64,000 nucleotides of DNA. It comes from Megascapheus bottae (Eukaryota; Chordata; Mammalia; Rodentia; Geomyidae). Below, piece by piece: positions 43,618-54,816 of this stretch. The stretch covers positions 43,964,025 through 44,028,024 of the forward strand of contig JANJXV010000016.1 of the NCBI GenBank assembly GCA_024803745.1, read 5' to 3'. The first letter of the stretch is position 1, and the number at the start of each line of letters is the position of its first letter. The position numbers and the translations under genes are program-made. Below the pieces are notes generated by a model that ran no database searches, had not been told where the DNA came from, and saw only the letters and a list, made by a program, of their open reading frames with translations.

Positions 43618-45424
43618 AGATGCAGCTGGCATCTGAAGTGGGTGAGAAATGAGGGCTTGATGAGAGAAGTGACCACTCAAAAGGTGACAATGAAGAAAAT
43701 GATTTTAATCTAGGGCTAGAGGATGTTCTTGGAGTTAGGGCCACTCAGAATGCTGGTAGAACCAGGGAAGTGGTAGAAACCTGAACCTACTCACTCCAAG
43801 ACACTGGTGAAGAAATCTCGACGGTGAGACTGACTGTCTCAGGGCTCCTTAAATCTTGCTTAACTCTGTGCAATTAAATTTCAGATCTTTTCTCTCCAGT
43901 CTTAAGTGACATCTACTCAATCAAAAAAATACAAATATAGACAGCTAGATGAACACATAGACGGTTTCTTTCATGTGGTTTCCAATCCTTTATTTTAACT
44001 TTATGAGAGTTGCCATTTCACAACTATGAAAACAGGTAAGGCATCTTGATCGGTGTTAAGACTTTCAATATTCACACTTAATTTGGTGGGATGCACACTG
44101 ACTCCTTGATTGCATTTTCAACTCCCCTCTCCCTCCCTTCTCTTCTCCCTGGGACCCCACCTCCTTTTCCAAGTAAGTGTTTCCTGTGCTCATTTTTATT
44201 GAGCTGTGGCTGTCTTTCTAAGGAATTACACTACTTGAGTTCTCCCTTGCATAAAATTCTGACTTAAGAGAAAATTAGAATCTGGATTGGTTTTATCAGT
44301 TCCAATTTATTTTGAACTGTGATTTAATCTCCAAGAAAAGATGTCTTCAGAGAAACTAAGAAAGCACGGTTTCTTCCGAGGTTTTGAGGCAGAGTCCCAC
44401 TGTGGACCGGGCTGACCTTGCACCTGGCAGCCCACCTTTCCTGACCCCAGGGGGCAGTGCACAGGCCTCTCTGGTGGAAGGAAGGGGCTCCCCTCCACTG
44501 GTGGAAGGGGTGCCCCTCCGGAGAGCGCCGGCTCCATGGGCATCCATCCAGGAGAGCCCTGCGGCCTTCTGTGTCCTGGCAGCACAATGCCCGGTGCCGC
44601 CCAGGGCAGGGGACTACATTTAGAAGGCCACTCTGTGGGGTGGCGCTGACTGAGAGGCACAGCGCCTCGACTAGAAGATCCTCGAGGTGCTTTGTGAGGC
44701 TGTGAGTCAATGTGTCGAAAATGAATAAATATTAATATGGGGCTGTTAAGAGAGAAGAATGTGGTGAGTGAGGACAGCTTGCTCCATGGAAACCTTTCAG
44801 AATCTAAATGCGATGTGCTGGCTGCTCTGCAGCCCTTCTCAGCCCCCTGCCTGAGGTGTCCCCTGGTAATAGCCCTGTCTGTCTACCCCGCCAAACCTCT
44901 CACGAACACACGCCAAGATGGTGCCTGTGTTTCGTGACTTTAGCACTGTACCTCCCATGTAATAAGTACTCACTAAGCATTTTCTGGATGTCACAGCGTT
45001 ACAGAGGTCTTTCCAAGGGATGCTGAAAAGCCAGGTGCCGTGGGCTTGGAGTGGCATTTGTGCCAGGGTATCACTTGGTTTCAGCGCACCGGGAACGCAT
45101 TGCCTGGGCTGGTCTGGGGCCCTGTGAGGGCAGCGAGCCAGAAAGTAAGTCACGAGTGTCATAAGAACCAAGTTAAGGGACCGGAAAACAAGAAGGCAGA
45201 AAAATTAAACTTGCTCTTGTGTTTTATTTCTATGATCCCTTGGTTGCTGGTAAGTCTCTCAGAATCAAAGTGCAAGAAGCCAATCTGAATGGTCCGTTGA
45301 TGGTGCAGAGGAGACGCATTTCCTGGCAGAAACCTTCCGAGCCACAGGAGAAGGTGAAGCTGTCAGGTGAAAGGCCCCGACAGCATCTCCTGCGCCCATT
45401 TGATCGTTTTCAATACGTATTTAA
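43618..45424. other. Unique noncoding sequence with a possible CTCF site
   Basis: No repeat or gene recognised. TGACCCCAGGGGGCAGTGCA at 44442-44461 fits about 12 of 14 CTCF core positions on the plus strand. A second AGGGGGCAGTG core occurs at 45921-45931 with poorer flanks. Frames up to 128 codons at 44300-44710 overlap on both strands and are not credible. Confidence 0.45.
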
Positions 45425-45665
45425 GTAATTCAGCCCACTCCATTATTCCTTAACAAATTTTACCAATGACCTCTTTCAAATACAGTCCGTGGGTGGCTGG
45501 CTATTAGCTTAATGTTGTACAATTAATATCTCCTCCACACTCCTCATGCAACAAGTAGCACTGGTAAAAGCTAAGCCATCTTTTCAAGGTAAACCTTGTC
45601 CAGTTAAGCACAAGAATGAGATCACCATGGATCTATTACTTCTCGGAACTAGGATACCTCCATTT
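45425..45665. promoter_or_regulatory. Candidate conserved noncoding element
   Basis: Repeat-free AT-rich block: ACTCCATTATTCCTTAACAA, TTTTACCAATGACCTCTTTC, GGCTATTAGCTTAATG, palindrome TTGTACAA (45515-45522), ACAATTAATATC, GGTAAACCTTGTCCAGTTAA. About 240 bases with no low-complexity or repeat trace, and clustered TTAAT/ATTA and CAATTA cores. Suggestive of an enhancer only. Confidence 0.3.
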
Positions 45666-46064
45666 GCATGAAATATTTTCCCTTTCACAGGTGCCAGGAA
45701 GGAGCACCTCGTGTCCACGGCTCATGGTGCTCTTTCTGTGGCCTTGAGAGCAGGGAATTTTCCACAGTGGCCTAGGAGCCATTGCTCTGTGCCCTGGGCT
45801 CCCAGGGCCCCACCCGAGTCCCAGGGTGGTGATTGGAGGGCGGGTTCACCACAGGGCTCCCGCATGGTGGGCAGAGGACCCTCCTAGCCGGTGCCATTGC
45901 ACACTGAGGGACCGGTTCACAGGGGGCAGTGTGAGGTCAAACCCAGCACTATTACCTGCAGCTGGGTGAAAAAACAATGGCTAGAGTCAAACTTTAAATA
46001 AAATTTAAATCTGAACAAGTCATAAGTCAAGCCTTCTGAATAAACGGTCCAGAGGCCAATACCA

Positions 46065-46066
<2 letters not shown>
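45666..46066. other. Unique noncoding sequence
   Basis: No repeat or gene recognised. Confidence 0.5.

Positions 46067-46112
<46 letters not shown>
46067..46112. repeat. (AC)23 microsatellite
   Basis: Pure AC array of 46 bases. Confidence 0.98.
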
Positions 46113-46116
<4 letters not shown>

Positions 46117-46177
46117 TACCCTCAGAGCACACTGTGACATTGGAATGTCACAGCTGGTTGAAGAGTGAATGCCTCTG

Positions 46178-46252
46178 GGGCGAGACATGGTGGCTTACAC
46201 CTGCAGTCTCAGCTAAAGCACAGAGTCTGTAACTGTAGGGTGGAAGCCATAT
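46178..46252 (+). mobile_element. B1-like SINE fragment
   Basis: GACATGGTGGCTTACACCTG, CAGTCTCAGCTAAAGCACAG and TGTAACTGTAGGGTGGAAGC resemble the B1 left part (catggtggctcacacctgtaatcccagc). The right part is lost, so only the 5' 70 or so bases remain. Confidence 0.55.
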
Positions 46253-46639
46253 TTGCTTCCTAGGACTCACATGGGAAAGCATCCTAACCTAGATGCCTGG
46301 CAACAGATCTGTGCTCTCTCAACCCGGAATGCGGCCTGGCTGAGGTGCTGGCAGGGTGGGGCTGGGCTCCTTCTGTGGACTCTCAGCCACTCCTGGGCTC
46401 CTGGTGGAGGCCTGCCAGTCCCAGGGTCTGGGATACACTCTGTCTGATTCTACCACCACTGCTGCCTTTGTGCCTTCGTGTTCTGCCTCCCTCCTGTCTC
46501 CCTCCCTCCCTCTACTTTAAAGGTGAAGTCTTGAGCTTGCTCGTCCCTGGAGGGCCATCTGAGGATCTTTGCTCCTGCACTGAAGACGCCTGATGGTGAC
46601 ATAAAGGACAATCCTTGCCTTATGCCTCTTCCCAGTCTC
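46253..46639. other. Unique noncoding sequence
   Basis: GC-rich; no repeat or gene recognised. Confidence 0.5.
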
Positions 46640-46825
46640 CTCTGCAGTCTTATGCACTCTTAATATGTCATGTATTGCATTTTTCATCTTAATTGTTTTA
46701 TTACTAGAGAATGGAAGATTCCTGGAGCTAGGGTATTCCATCTGCCAGGTTCCATCCTCTACCCTTACACCTGTGATCGTATGAAAGAACTATCAATGAG
46801 TAAATGAATGAATGAAATGACACGG
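46640..46825 (+). mobile_element. Possible L2 3' end
   Basis: 'tcatcttaattgttttattactagagaatggaag', later AACTATCAATGAGTAAATGA and ATGAATGAAATG give the order of an L2 3' end (tattactagaatgtaagctcc... tgaatgaatgaatga). The middle is strongly diverged. The short (ATGA)n end is the best clue. Confidence 0.4.
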
Positions 46826-49689
46826 TGACTAGCGAAGTGAGAATTTCCTGGGGCGTGAGAAATCTAGACTCTGTACCCTATGTCTGTGCGCAAGGCTGGT
46901 CCTGTTTTTCTTCACAGAAGTCCAGGAGTCCTTGAGGCCAGCCCACCCCCGCCAACAAGGCAGAGGGGGGGATAGAGAACGTCTGAGGACTGGATTCTCC
47001 TTTCATTTCTTTAGCTACTGCATGGCCTCAAGTATTACAATAATTAAGTCAGAAGCAACATTTCTAGAAGAAAAATAAAGCAAAAAACCTCTCATTATCC
47101 AAAGCAGCTGACTCTGTCTGCCCAAATGCTATGTGCATTTCCAGAGTTGGAAACCATCTGAGGGATTCTTTTTGTGCCAAATGTTTTTGGACTAGCAGGA
47201 AGGAGGCAGGGTCCTTCTATCTGGCTGAAAACAGATCGAGAGTTCATGCACATTTCCTTTCGTATTCTTTTCTCCAGGTCGTGGCAGGTTTTGAGTGTTC
47301 TTTAGAAATATCGGGAAGCTCCTCTGCCCTAACGTCTGGCACTCATTGTGCTCTTCATCATTAAAGAGCTAGATTATTTGTTGCTCATTTGTTGCTCAGA
47401 ACAAAAGTTATCTGAAACAGCTGGATTTGTTCTCAGTCTTTCTCAAGCGTAGGAAATCAGGACTTCTGTGCTGTGTCTACCAACTAATGTCTTTGCTTTG
47501 AGCATGCACAGCCACAGCAAGGCTGGCTTTGCCCGAGAGAGGGGCTTCACTGGGACAACCTCACCTCTTCTCCACATGGGCGTGCACTCAGGCGAGGCCC
47601 CGAGGGGGCCCAGTGGCTCCTGATGGCTTCCTGGTCACTGACAAGAAAACATCTCCTAAAAAGGGAGAAAACCGTGCGGGGAATGTGACTCCATGTGGTG
47701 GCCAGGTGGAGCTAATTTCTCTCAGGAGCGCATCCCATGGTCTTTCTGAAGCCCTTGAGTACTCTCCAGACAGTGCTCTCCCTCCCCATCTGCGTGTGGC
47801 TTCCTGTGTACTGTGTGTTGCAAGGATGGTGGAAATGGGCCAGAGCGTGTATTTGCCACACTAAGGGAGGTGGGCTCTCCGTGGAGGTGGCTCTTCAGGG
47901 GCCTGGATTTTCTTCTGCAGTCCTGTCTGGGTCTTGGGGAACAAGACAGTGGACATGCCGGAGCCCTGCCTGAAATCCCTTCACTGCCTGCCCTGGCAGT
48001 CTCCGGGAAGAGATGGCCGCCATGCTGGATGAGGGCCTGCCTGTCAACACAGGCCCGGGAAGGCCTGTGAGACCCAGCGCTCTGCCAAATTTGTTGTTAG
48101 AAACATTTCAATTCTGTATTTACTGTCTGGAGCTCACTGTCCCTGCCATCCCACGCACACAGAAAATTACAGATGCCAACAGATGGGAGGGTGGGGCAGA
48201 GCCTTTCAAAACCTGGCGTGTTTGGCTATGGCCGCCTGGCGGGCTGGCAGCCCCCTCGGCCAGGCCACGCAGGCCCTGCCTCCACCCGTGCCAGGACTCA
48301 GGGCCTGCCTCTAGGCGCCAGGTGCAGTCCGAACGCAGCCCGTCTGTGGGCACTTTTCTTGCCGAATTAAATTACCTGCTAATGATCTAAACTGGTCCTG
48401 TGAGGATGGCATCCCCGGTTCATTTCCACAGGCCAGGAGGCAACAGAGGTGGCAGGGAGGGTTAGGGGTGGAAATGTTGCGTGAACGCCCGGCTCGGAAG
48501 TCCATGGTGTCAGCCTCTTCTTCCTGTGACTGGTCTTTGGCAGCAGCTCCCTTGGGGCCCAGTGGCTCCTGGGTGAGGCAACCTGGGCCCAGTTACCATG
48601 GCAACCAGTTTCCCTGGTTACCAGGGAGGGTGGTCCAGGAAGAGCAGAAGTGTGGAGACCAGACTCCTGGAGAAGCCTCTTGGGGGAACTCTGCTTCCCC
48701 AAGCACAGAACAGCCTGGCTGCCTCACCAGGCTGCCTCACACTCCTGGCTGTGCAAGGTGGGGGTGACATGCATCTATCTGCAGAACACCTCAGAACACT
48801 GCTGAGCAGGAAAGCAAGAGGGGCCGAGGGGGGTGCCAAGGGCAGCAGGATGGGCCGCCTGCAGTGCCCGGGCCCAGCTCTGCGCAGGGAGCGTGTCCCC
48901 AAGCTAGTAAGAAGTCTTTTAAAGAATACTTCCTTCTAAGTGCAGATCCTGCGTTTGAAGGCGCATTAAGGGCCATTTGGAAAACTCCAGCGGAAACAGG
49001 GCACAAAGAACGCTGCAGCAAGCCTTCCCTGGAGAGGTCCACCCCAAGCTGTCCGGCTGGGGACACGTGGACACGGGGCTCCAGGCCACCAGGGTGAGGA
49101 TGGTCCCCAGAATGCAAGCACTTGCTGGCTTCTGCTTGCTAGGACCCAGGCCCATTTCTCCTGGTAGCACCAGGTGGGCTGTCCACACTGCCAGCAGCTG
49201 GAGAGGAAGAGCCTTCCTGGGTCAGCCGGGGTCGTCAGGGCAGCCCTGGAAGTGAGCTTGTCCTGGGGACAAATGCCTGCCAGTCTAGGGCAGGCCACAA
49301 GAGTCTCCGCTCGTCGCCGCCAGCCAGCCTGGGGGCCAGCCAGTTCTCCAAGCGTGGGGATCTTGGAGGCTTTAGTGTCTTCACAGCAGCTGCGGGCCCT
49401 CCAGCTGAGGTCCAACAGGAAAAGTGCAAGTCCTGACCATCTGCTGCCCCACCATGACCGGTCCCTTCCCAGGCCGTGGTGACTGCCCTAAACAAGTCAC
49501 TCTCCTGCCTCCCCCACCCCGTGGTGGCCCCTGCACAGCGGGAAGGCCCAGGTCTGAACCGCAGGGGGAACCACAGAGGTGGGCAAGGATGGGCAGAGAA
49601 GGAATGTGTTTCTGGACAACTGAGAAGGCGAGGTGGGGTTTGTGTACCTTTCCTAATAGTCATCCGGGAATCGCGAAGCTGCCTATGGC
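46826..49689. other. Unique, GC-rich noncoding sequence
   Basis: No interspersed repeat recognised over about 2.9 kb. AT-rich at 47020-47130, GC-rich from 47500 on. GGTTACCATGGCAACCAG-type sequence at 48593-48608 (AGTTACCATGGCAACC) is a near-perfect RFX/X-box-like inverted repeat. Long overlapping frames (up to 153 codons) on both strands at 48300-49700 follow from composition; none has a recognisable domain. Confidence 0.5.
48593..48626. promoter_or_regulatory. Possible RFX X-box-like inverted repeats
   Basis: AGTTACCATGGCAACCAG at 48593-48610 carries GTTACC-AT-GGCAAC, which matches the RFX-family X-box layout (GTNRCC, 0-3 bases, RGYAAC). A second GTTACCAGGGAGGG half follows at 48617. The overlap of two half-sites in unique sequence is notable, but X-box-like matches occur by chance in a window of this size. 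Confidence 0.35.
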
Positions 49690-49895
49690 TTCGCAAAGTC
49701 TAAGTGATGAGAATTAGCCTGCTTCTATATTTAACTTGACACCACCTACACAAGCCTTCCACAGAGCAGCGACGATCAATCTGATGATGTATGGTATAAA
49801 AAGATCTGGAGAAGGAGAGTATTGCGCATAAACGCTAAATATTATTAAGGATTTGGGTAATAATATCCTGACGAAACTTAACACACGCACCTTGG
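49690..49895. promoter_or_regulatory. Candidate conserved noncoding element with inverted repeat
   Basis: Repeat-free AT-rich block after a GC-rich region. It has a perfect 8-bp inverted repeat, ATATTATT (49839-49846) and AATAATAT (49859-49866), with a 12-base spacer. CpGs are retained in AT-rich context (GCGACGATCAAT, TTGCGCATAAACGC, CTGACGAAAC, ACACGCACC). Also TTCTATATTTAACTTG. Conservation is an inference. Confidence 0.32.
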
Positions 49896-51747
49896 ATTTT
49901 CCACATGGAGGAGCAATATTCCAATGGGCGTCCTGTCCAGTAACATGAGAGTCCCTGGAATCTTGGGCCTTACTTTGAGGTCCTGTGACGGTGACTCAGC
50001 ACAACTGAGCCTGGACAGACTTGGGACCAGCGGAGGTATCCAGAGACACCCAGCAGCATGGCTCAGCTGGACCCGCGGTCTGCCGAATGGCTGGCTTCAG
50101 AACGCCAGTTGGACCTCTGAGAAGTGTTGACTCTTACCAGCATTATACTGGGTGTCATCTTTAGAATGTTTTTTTTTTTTATATGCTGAGACATCAAACC
50201 AAGACATGCAGACATAAGATCACTGTCACTAATTTTGGCAGAAGCAAATGGACAATTCACGTGATTTCCAATTTTGTTATTTTTTTTCTAAGTAGGACCT
50301 GTGTTGTAATATTTTACTAAGTTCCAGCCTATTTTTATCAAAGGATGGATAATAGTTTTTATTTAGTAAATGACTTATAATTTAATACATAGGATTTATT
50401 AAAGAGATGTTACCACAGACTTCTTGGTTAAATTCGGACTACACAAAATTGAAGTTTACAATCTACAAAGTTCTTTAGCCATGACAAGCATTTTCATGCA
50501 TGTCCCACGAGGCAGGCAAATTAGTGCTTTTGTTCCTATGCTCGTGATAAGTCACCAGAAGGTAGGGGCCCTACCTCCCTTGCCTAAAGCCATCATGTCG
50601 CCCTCCCACCCCCCCCATCCCCCCCGCAGGCTGAGGTCAACATGGGCAAAAGTTAGCTGCCTGGTGGGATCAAATTTCTTTAACCAGCTGCAACGTTTAA
50701 AATCTTGTATGTGTGTACACGTGTTCTCGAAATAATTTCAGGTTCTGTTTTTCGCCACCCTTCTCCCTTCCCCCTGCCTCAGGGGTCACGGGCTCTTCCG
50801 TGCATGCGGGTTTCTACTGTTAATCAGGCAGGGTGTTCTAACAACAATTACTACTATTTCTTGAACACCAGGGCTCGTTCATCACTGCGACTCTGCCCCT
50901 AGATTTAGTGTCAGTAGGACTACAAGATTCGTGCTCTTGTGTTCAGAGAAGCTGAACATGAACTGGGATTCACACAGGCAAATGGTGTGGCCCTGGAGGC
51001 AGCTCCAGCCCGCCGGGCTTGAGGAGGCTCTGCGGTGGGGAGATCTTCCATGTCGACACACAGCTGACTCCATACTCCTCACCCGTGCGGGTTTCCGTGG
51101 GAGCCAGGGCTGGCCACGCCATTGCTTGTGGTCTTGGTGAGGCCAGGAGAGACACAGGAAGAAATTCACAGAATTTGTTCCTAGTTGCCCCATTTCAAGG
51201 ACTGTTTGCCAGGCAGAGAGGCCGGGTCCACCTTGTTCTCAAAGAAGCCACGTCTGTACAAGCTCCTAGGGTCTCCTGAGAAAGGAAACCGCACCCATCC
51301 TTTCACTCTCCAGCTGCTGATTTTAGCCTGAGGAGTCTCCTCCCCAGAGCCCAGCTGTGTGGCAGAGTGGCCACCGGCCTGGTGAGCTCCTGGCAGCCCA
51401 CCTCACCGTCCACACAGCTCATCACCTGGACCCACTTGCAATGGAAACATGTCCACTGACTGGACAGGAAAGCATTCACTGCACCCTGAACTCACCGTCC
51501 CAGAGCCCCAACAGATCCCCCGAGCTGGCTCTGCTCACTTGTCCCAAAGGCGTTCTTTCTCAGCCTATTCACTCTCACTTTAAACAGAGTTCTAGTGAAC
51601 TTTGGGATTCGTTTTCTTATTCCTCTTTCCTGAAAAACAACTGGAATGGGGAAAGCCATCATTTCATTCTCACAGGATCACTCAGACCGGAAAGGAGCCT
51701 TCGCACAGGGCTTGAAGAGGTGGGAAACGTAAATCCTTCTATTATTT
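49896..51747. other. Unique noncoding sequence
   Basis: No confident repeat or gene. AT-rich at 50150-50480; a C-rich run at 50603-50627 (CACCCCCCCCATCCCCCCCG type). The frame of 145 codons at 51357-51794 runs into the next SINE and is not credible. Confidence 0.5.
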
Positions 51748-51980
51748 TTTATTTTTGTCATTTGTGGATCTTAAACTCAGGGCGCTGTCCCTAAGCTCTT
51801 TTGCTCAAAGCTAGTACTCTACCACTTTGAACCACAGCTGCACTTCTGGTTTTTGAGTGGTTAATTGGAGATAAGGTCTCAAGGGGACTTCTCTGCCTAA
51901 GTTGGCTTCGAAACATGATCCTTAGATATCAGTCCTATGAGTAGCTGTGATTACAAACATGAGGCAACGGCATCTGGCTC
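51748..51980 (-). mobile_element. Composite SINE (B1-like plus ID-like right module)
   Basis: The plus strand shows the reverse complement of both parts. First comes the right module: ACTCAGGGCGCTGTCCCTAA, GCTCTTTTGCTCAAAGCTAG, TACTCTACCACTTTGAACCA. Then the B1 part: AGATAAGGTCTCAAGGGGAC, TGAGTAGCTGTGATTACAAA, CATGAGGCAACGGCATCTGG. Same build as 26367-26595, opposite orientation. About 30 bases separate it from the next SINE, which points the other way. Confidence 0.85.
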
Positions 51981-52012
51981 CTCATCTTTTATTTTTAAGA
52001 AGAGGAAAGGAT

Positions 52013-52189
52013 GGGTCATGAGTTTGGCCTAGTGGTAGAGTGCTTGCCTAGCATGCATGAAGTCCTGGGTTCAATTCCTCAGTACCACATACATAGAAAA
52101 GCCGGAAGTGGCTCAAGTGGTAGAGCTCTAACCTTGAGAAAGCCCAAGGACAGTGCTCATGCCCTGAGTTCAAGCCCCAGGACTGGAAA
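52013..52189 (+). mobile_element. Dimeric ID-type SINE
   Basis: GAGTTTGGCCTAGTGGTAGA, GTGCTTGCCTAGCATGCATG, TCCTGGGTTCAATTCCTCAG, TACCACATACATAGAAAAGC, then a right half missing about 10 bases (GAAGTGGCTCAAGTGG in place of the usual GAAGTGGTGCTGAGGCTCAA), AGCTCTAACCTTGAGAAAGC and CCTGAGTTCAAGCCCCAGGA. The tail is a (GGA)n array, not poly-A. Confidence 0.93.
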
Positions 52190-52229
52190 GGAGGAGGAGG
52201 AGGAGGAGGAGGAGGAGGAGGAGGAGGAG
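52190..52229. repeat. (GGA)13 microsatellite at a SINE tail
   Basis: Pure GGA/GAG array of 40 bases attached directly to the 3' end of the SINE. The poly-Glu run in the 74-codon frame here is its translation. Confidence 0.97.
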
Positions 52230-52731
52230 CTGTAAAGTGCGAAGACTAAAGGTGGAGATGACATCTCCCTCATCACAAAATAATGAAGTGGAGGCCTTCA
52301 TTCCCTGTATCTCTCACAGGAAGATGCGGCTGTGACACCCGCTCTGTCCGACTGAAGCCAGGACAGTGGAAGCCTGGCTCCGGGGCTCTGCCGGCATCAC
52401 CGCTGGGCATCAGTGGGCACTCATTAGGAGAGAAAGTCACTGTCATGGGGACGTCACACACAGCTGCCTTCCGTAATGCAGCGCCAGCATTTTCTCAGCC
52501 CTCCCCATAAATTATTCACGTGCTAAGAAGGATCGCTTCCTCTGCACATGAAAACAATAAAAGAAACTGTAAAATGTGTAGTTTTGCTGAGCAACGCTGG
52601 ACTATTTCGTCCAGGTTGCTCTGAGTGTAACTGGCACTGGAGGTGCCCGGAGAGGTGGCTGGCCTGGGTCGGCACCATGGACACACACTCAGCTTCTCCA
52701 TTGGGCGTCCAGTCCCAGGAGGCTCGCAGGG
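52230..52731. other. Unique noncoding sequence
   Basis: No gene. 52465-52560 (CTTCCGTAATGCAGCGCCAG, CCCATAAATTATTCACGTGC) has the repeat-free, CpG-retaining texture of the other candidate regulatory blocks. Confidence 0.45.
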
Positions 52732-52845
52732 CTGTTTACCACCATTTTATAGATGATGGAGCCAATGCCTGGAGATGAGAGGAATTTCCCCAAACTCACA
52801 GGCCTACCAAGGGGCAACAGCCTCTGTGGTTCCAAAACGGGGTGT
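52732..52845 (-). mobile_element. MIR SINE fragment
   Basis: Plus-strand ACCACCATTTTATAGATGAT, 'ggagccaatgcctggagatgagagg', AATTTCCCCAAACTCACAGG is the reverse complement of the MIR core (cattttacagatgaggaaactgaggc...agtaacttgcccaaggtcacac). Confidence 0.7.
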
Positions 52846-53096
52846 GTAGAACCCAGCCCAAAGTTCAGAGGTGTCCATTCAGGCCCAAACACTTGCCCCT
52901 CTGTGCCAAATCAAGAGACATGCTGAAGGGCACGGCGTCTTCTGCCATCTTCAGGGCAATAGCCACTCCCATGAAATGGGGCAGGGGAGGAGAGAAGAAT
53001 GCAGTTAACCCAGTCCTGAGCTGCAGACCAAGCTTGGCTGACCATTAGCCCAGGAAGAGTTCAGAGCTGTCATCCCTGGATCCCTGGAACAGAATC
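52846..53096. other. Unique noncoding sequence
   Basis: No repeat or gene recognised. Confidence 0.5.
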
Positions 53097-53200
53097 CCTG
53101 GTGATTCCCCGATCTTTGAGTGTGAAGATAACAAGGAGACACTGCTTGCCTGGTGTTTCCCTGACCTTTTGGCACTAAGATAACAAGGAGACACTGCTTG
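53097..53200. repeat. 52-bp tandem duplication
   Basis: Two adjacent 52-base copies, 53097-53148 and 53149-53200. Both start CCTGGTG and end with the identical 24-base string that opens AAGATAACAAGGAGACAC; the first 28 bases differ at several sites. The uneven divergence, with identical right halves and changed left halves, suggests later gene conversion or selection on the right half. Confidence 0.92.
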
Positions 53201-54798
53201 CTGGAGGAGAAGCTTGCCTTCCATGTAGATGGTTGGCACTAAATCTTTCACCCTGCAAAGAGGTGACTGCAAAGCAAGTGCAGCAGAGTGAGACTAACTC
53301 AGCGCCAAGGGCACAGAGGCAAAGTTGCAGGACATTTGGTTAATCCACAAGATCTATCTACCAAAGCATCTTCTAAGTTTTCTCTTACAGTTCTACATCT
53401 GTGGACACGAATGTGCCCACAGCCTCGTTCTCACTCATGAGCCCATCAAGGAATACCAGGCCTCACCCACACATAGGAGCCTTTCTGTACCTACATCAGG
53501 GGAGCTAGAGATCACCTCTGACTTTAAAATTATTTCTGGGCACAAAAGTGTGTCCAACTGCAAGGACACAGGCTTGTCTGCATCCTAGACCACATTTCAA
53601 AAACGATGACCTACCTTCATGCAAAGATGCTTGAAAAGAGCAAGAGTCGGATTCTAGAGAGGAGGAATGCTCCATTTCAGGAAGCAGTGCTTGAGTTAAA
53701 CAAAACCTCAGAGCAGCAGCCAGCCCAGTCCTCCTCTCTCCACCTCCATTCCAACTCCCTGGTCTCCATGGCATTCATGGAATTGTGAGGCAGAGCAGGC
53801 TAGGAGCGGGTGGTGGAATAAAGCTGCTCACCTCATGAGCAGCCAGAGAGCAGGGAGACGGGCAGGAGAAAAAAATAATTGACTCCAAGGACACAGCTTT
53901 AGAGATGGGCTTTCTCCAAACAGACTTCCATTATTCTAAATGTCCCATTAAATGACGAATCCATACCTGGGTCAGTTCATTGGTATTCAGAGCCCGTGGG
54001 TTCCAATGATCTCCCAATACTCTTCTGAATGACCCTGCACCGGGAGCCAAGCGTTCAACACAGGAGCTTTGAGAGGATGTTTCAGCAGCAAACTATACCA
54101 CGCTTCCCTTCCTGCATGGGCCTCTCTAACCCCTGACCCAGATGGACCCTTGACGACATTCTTCATTTCTCTGCTCCCTTTAACTCCTTTATGATGGTCT
54201 TCAATGCCTATCCAATCATTTGTTGCCTGGAAAATTCCATCCTCGGATGCCATGAGGAAAAGCAACCACTTCAATTTTTCACACCTACCTGTGGAGCCTC
54301 ACACAGAGTTGGAGCGAGTAGGCATACAATTAACTCTTGATTGTTATTTGACACAAACTAGCAAAGACTGAGCTGAGCATGTGAGTGGAAACCAGAGACA
54401 GTGACAGATACTCTCCTGTGGCTGACCTTGAACTTCATGAGACTGGAGAAATGGAAGATTTGATGGAGGTCCAGGATTTCAGATCGTAGAGGGGCCCAAT
54501 GTCAGCCATGGCACCTTAGCTTCTGTCCTTCTATCCACAGATATGAATGGGGAAAGAGGCAGCCTGGCTACCCTTGAGCCATCTTGGCACCATCCCAGAG
54601 GTCATGTGACTCGTTCGGGGTGAACTCAACTGTCCACGTGACGTTGTTTTTGGAAATGACATATTTAATCAGAACTTGGGAAGGAAAACAGCATATAAAA
54701 ATAAAATAGGATTTCATGTAATAATAATTCCACTATAGAGGACAGCTGCAATTTGAAATAATTCCTAGAATGACAGTTTAGTAGAAAGTATTTTTGGT
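53201..54798. other. Unique noncoding sequence
   Basis: No confident repeat or gene. 54290-54350 (CACACAGAGTTGGAGCGAGT, AGGCATACAATTAACTCTTG) faintly recalls an L2/MIR end. 54660-54790 is AT-rich and repeat-free. Confidence 0.5.
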
Positions 54799-54816
54799 GA
54801 AAAGGAAAGTCTTTTT
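54799..54816. repeat. L1 target-site duplication, left copy
   Basis: GAAAAGGAAAGTCTTTTT, identical to 54953-54970. Immediately followed by the T-run that is the reverse complement of the L1 A-tail. Confidence 0.9.

Noticed and set aside
43189..43680. 163-codon His/Pro/Ser repeat protein.
   Set aside because: It is the minisatellite read in one frame; start and end follow the array edges.
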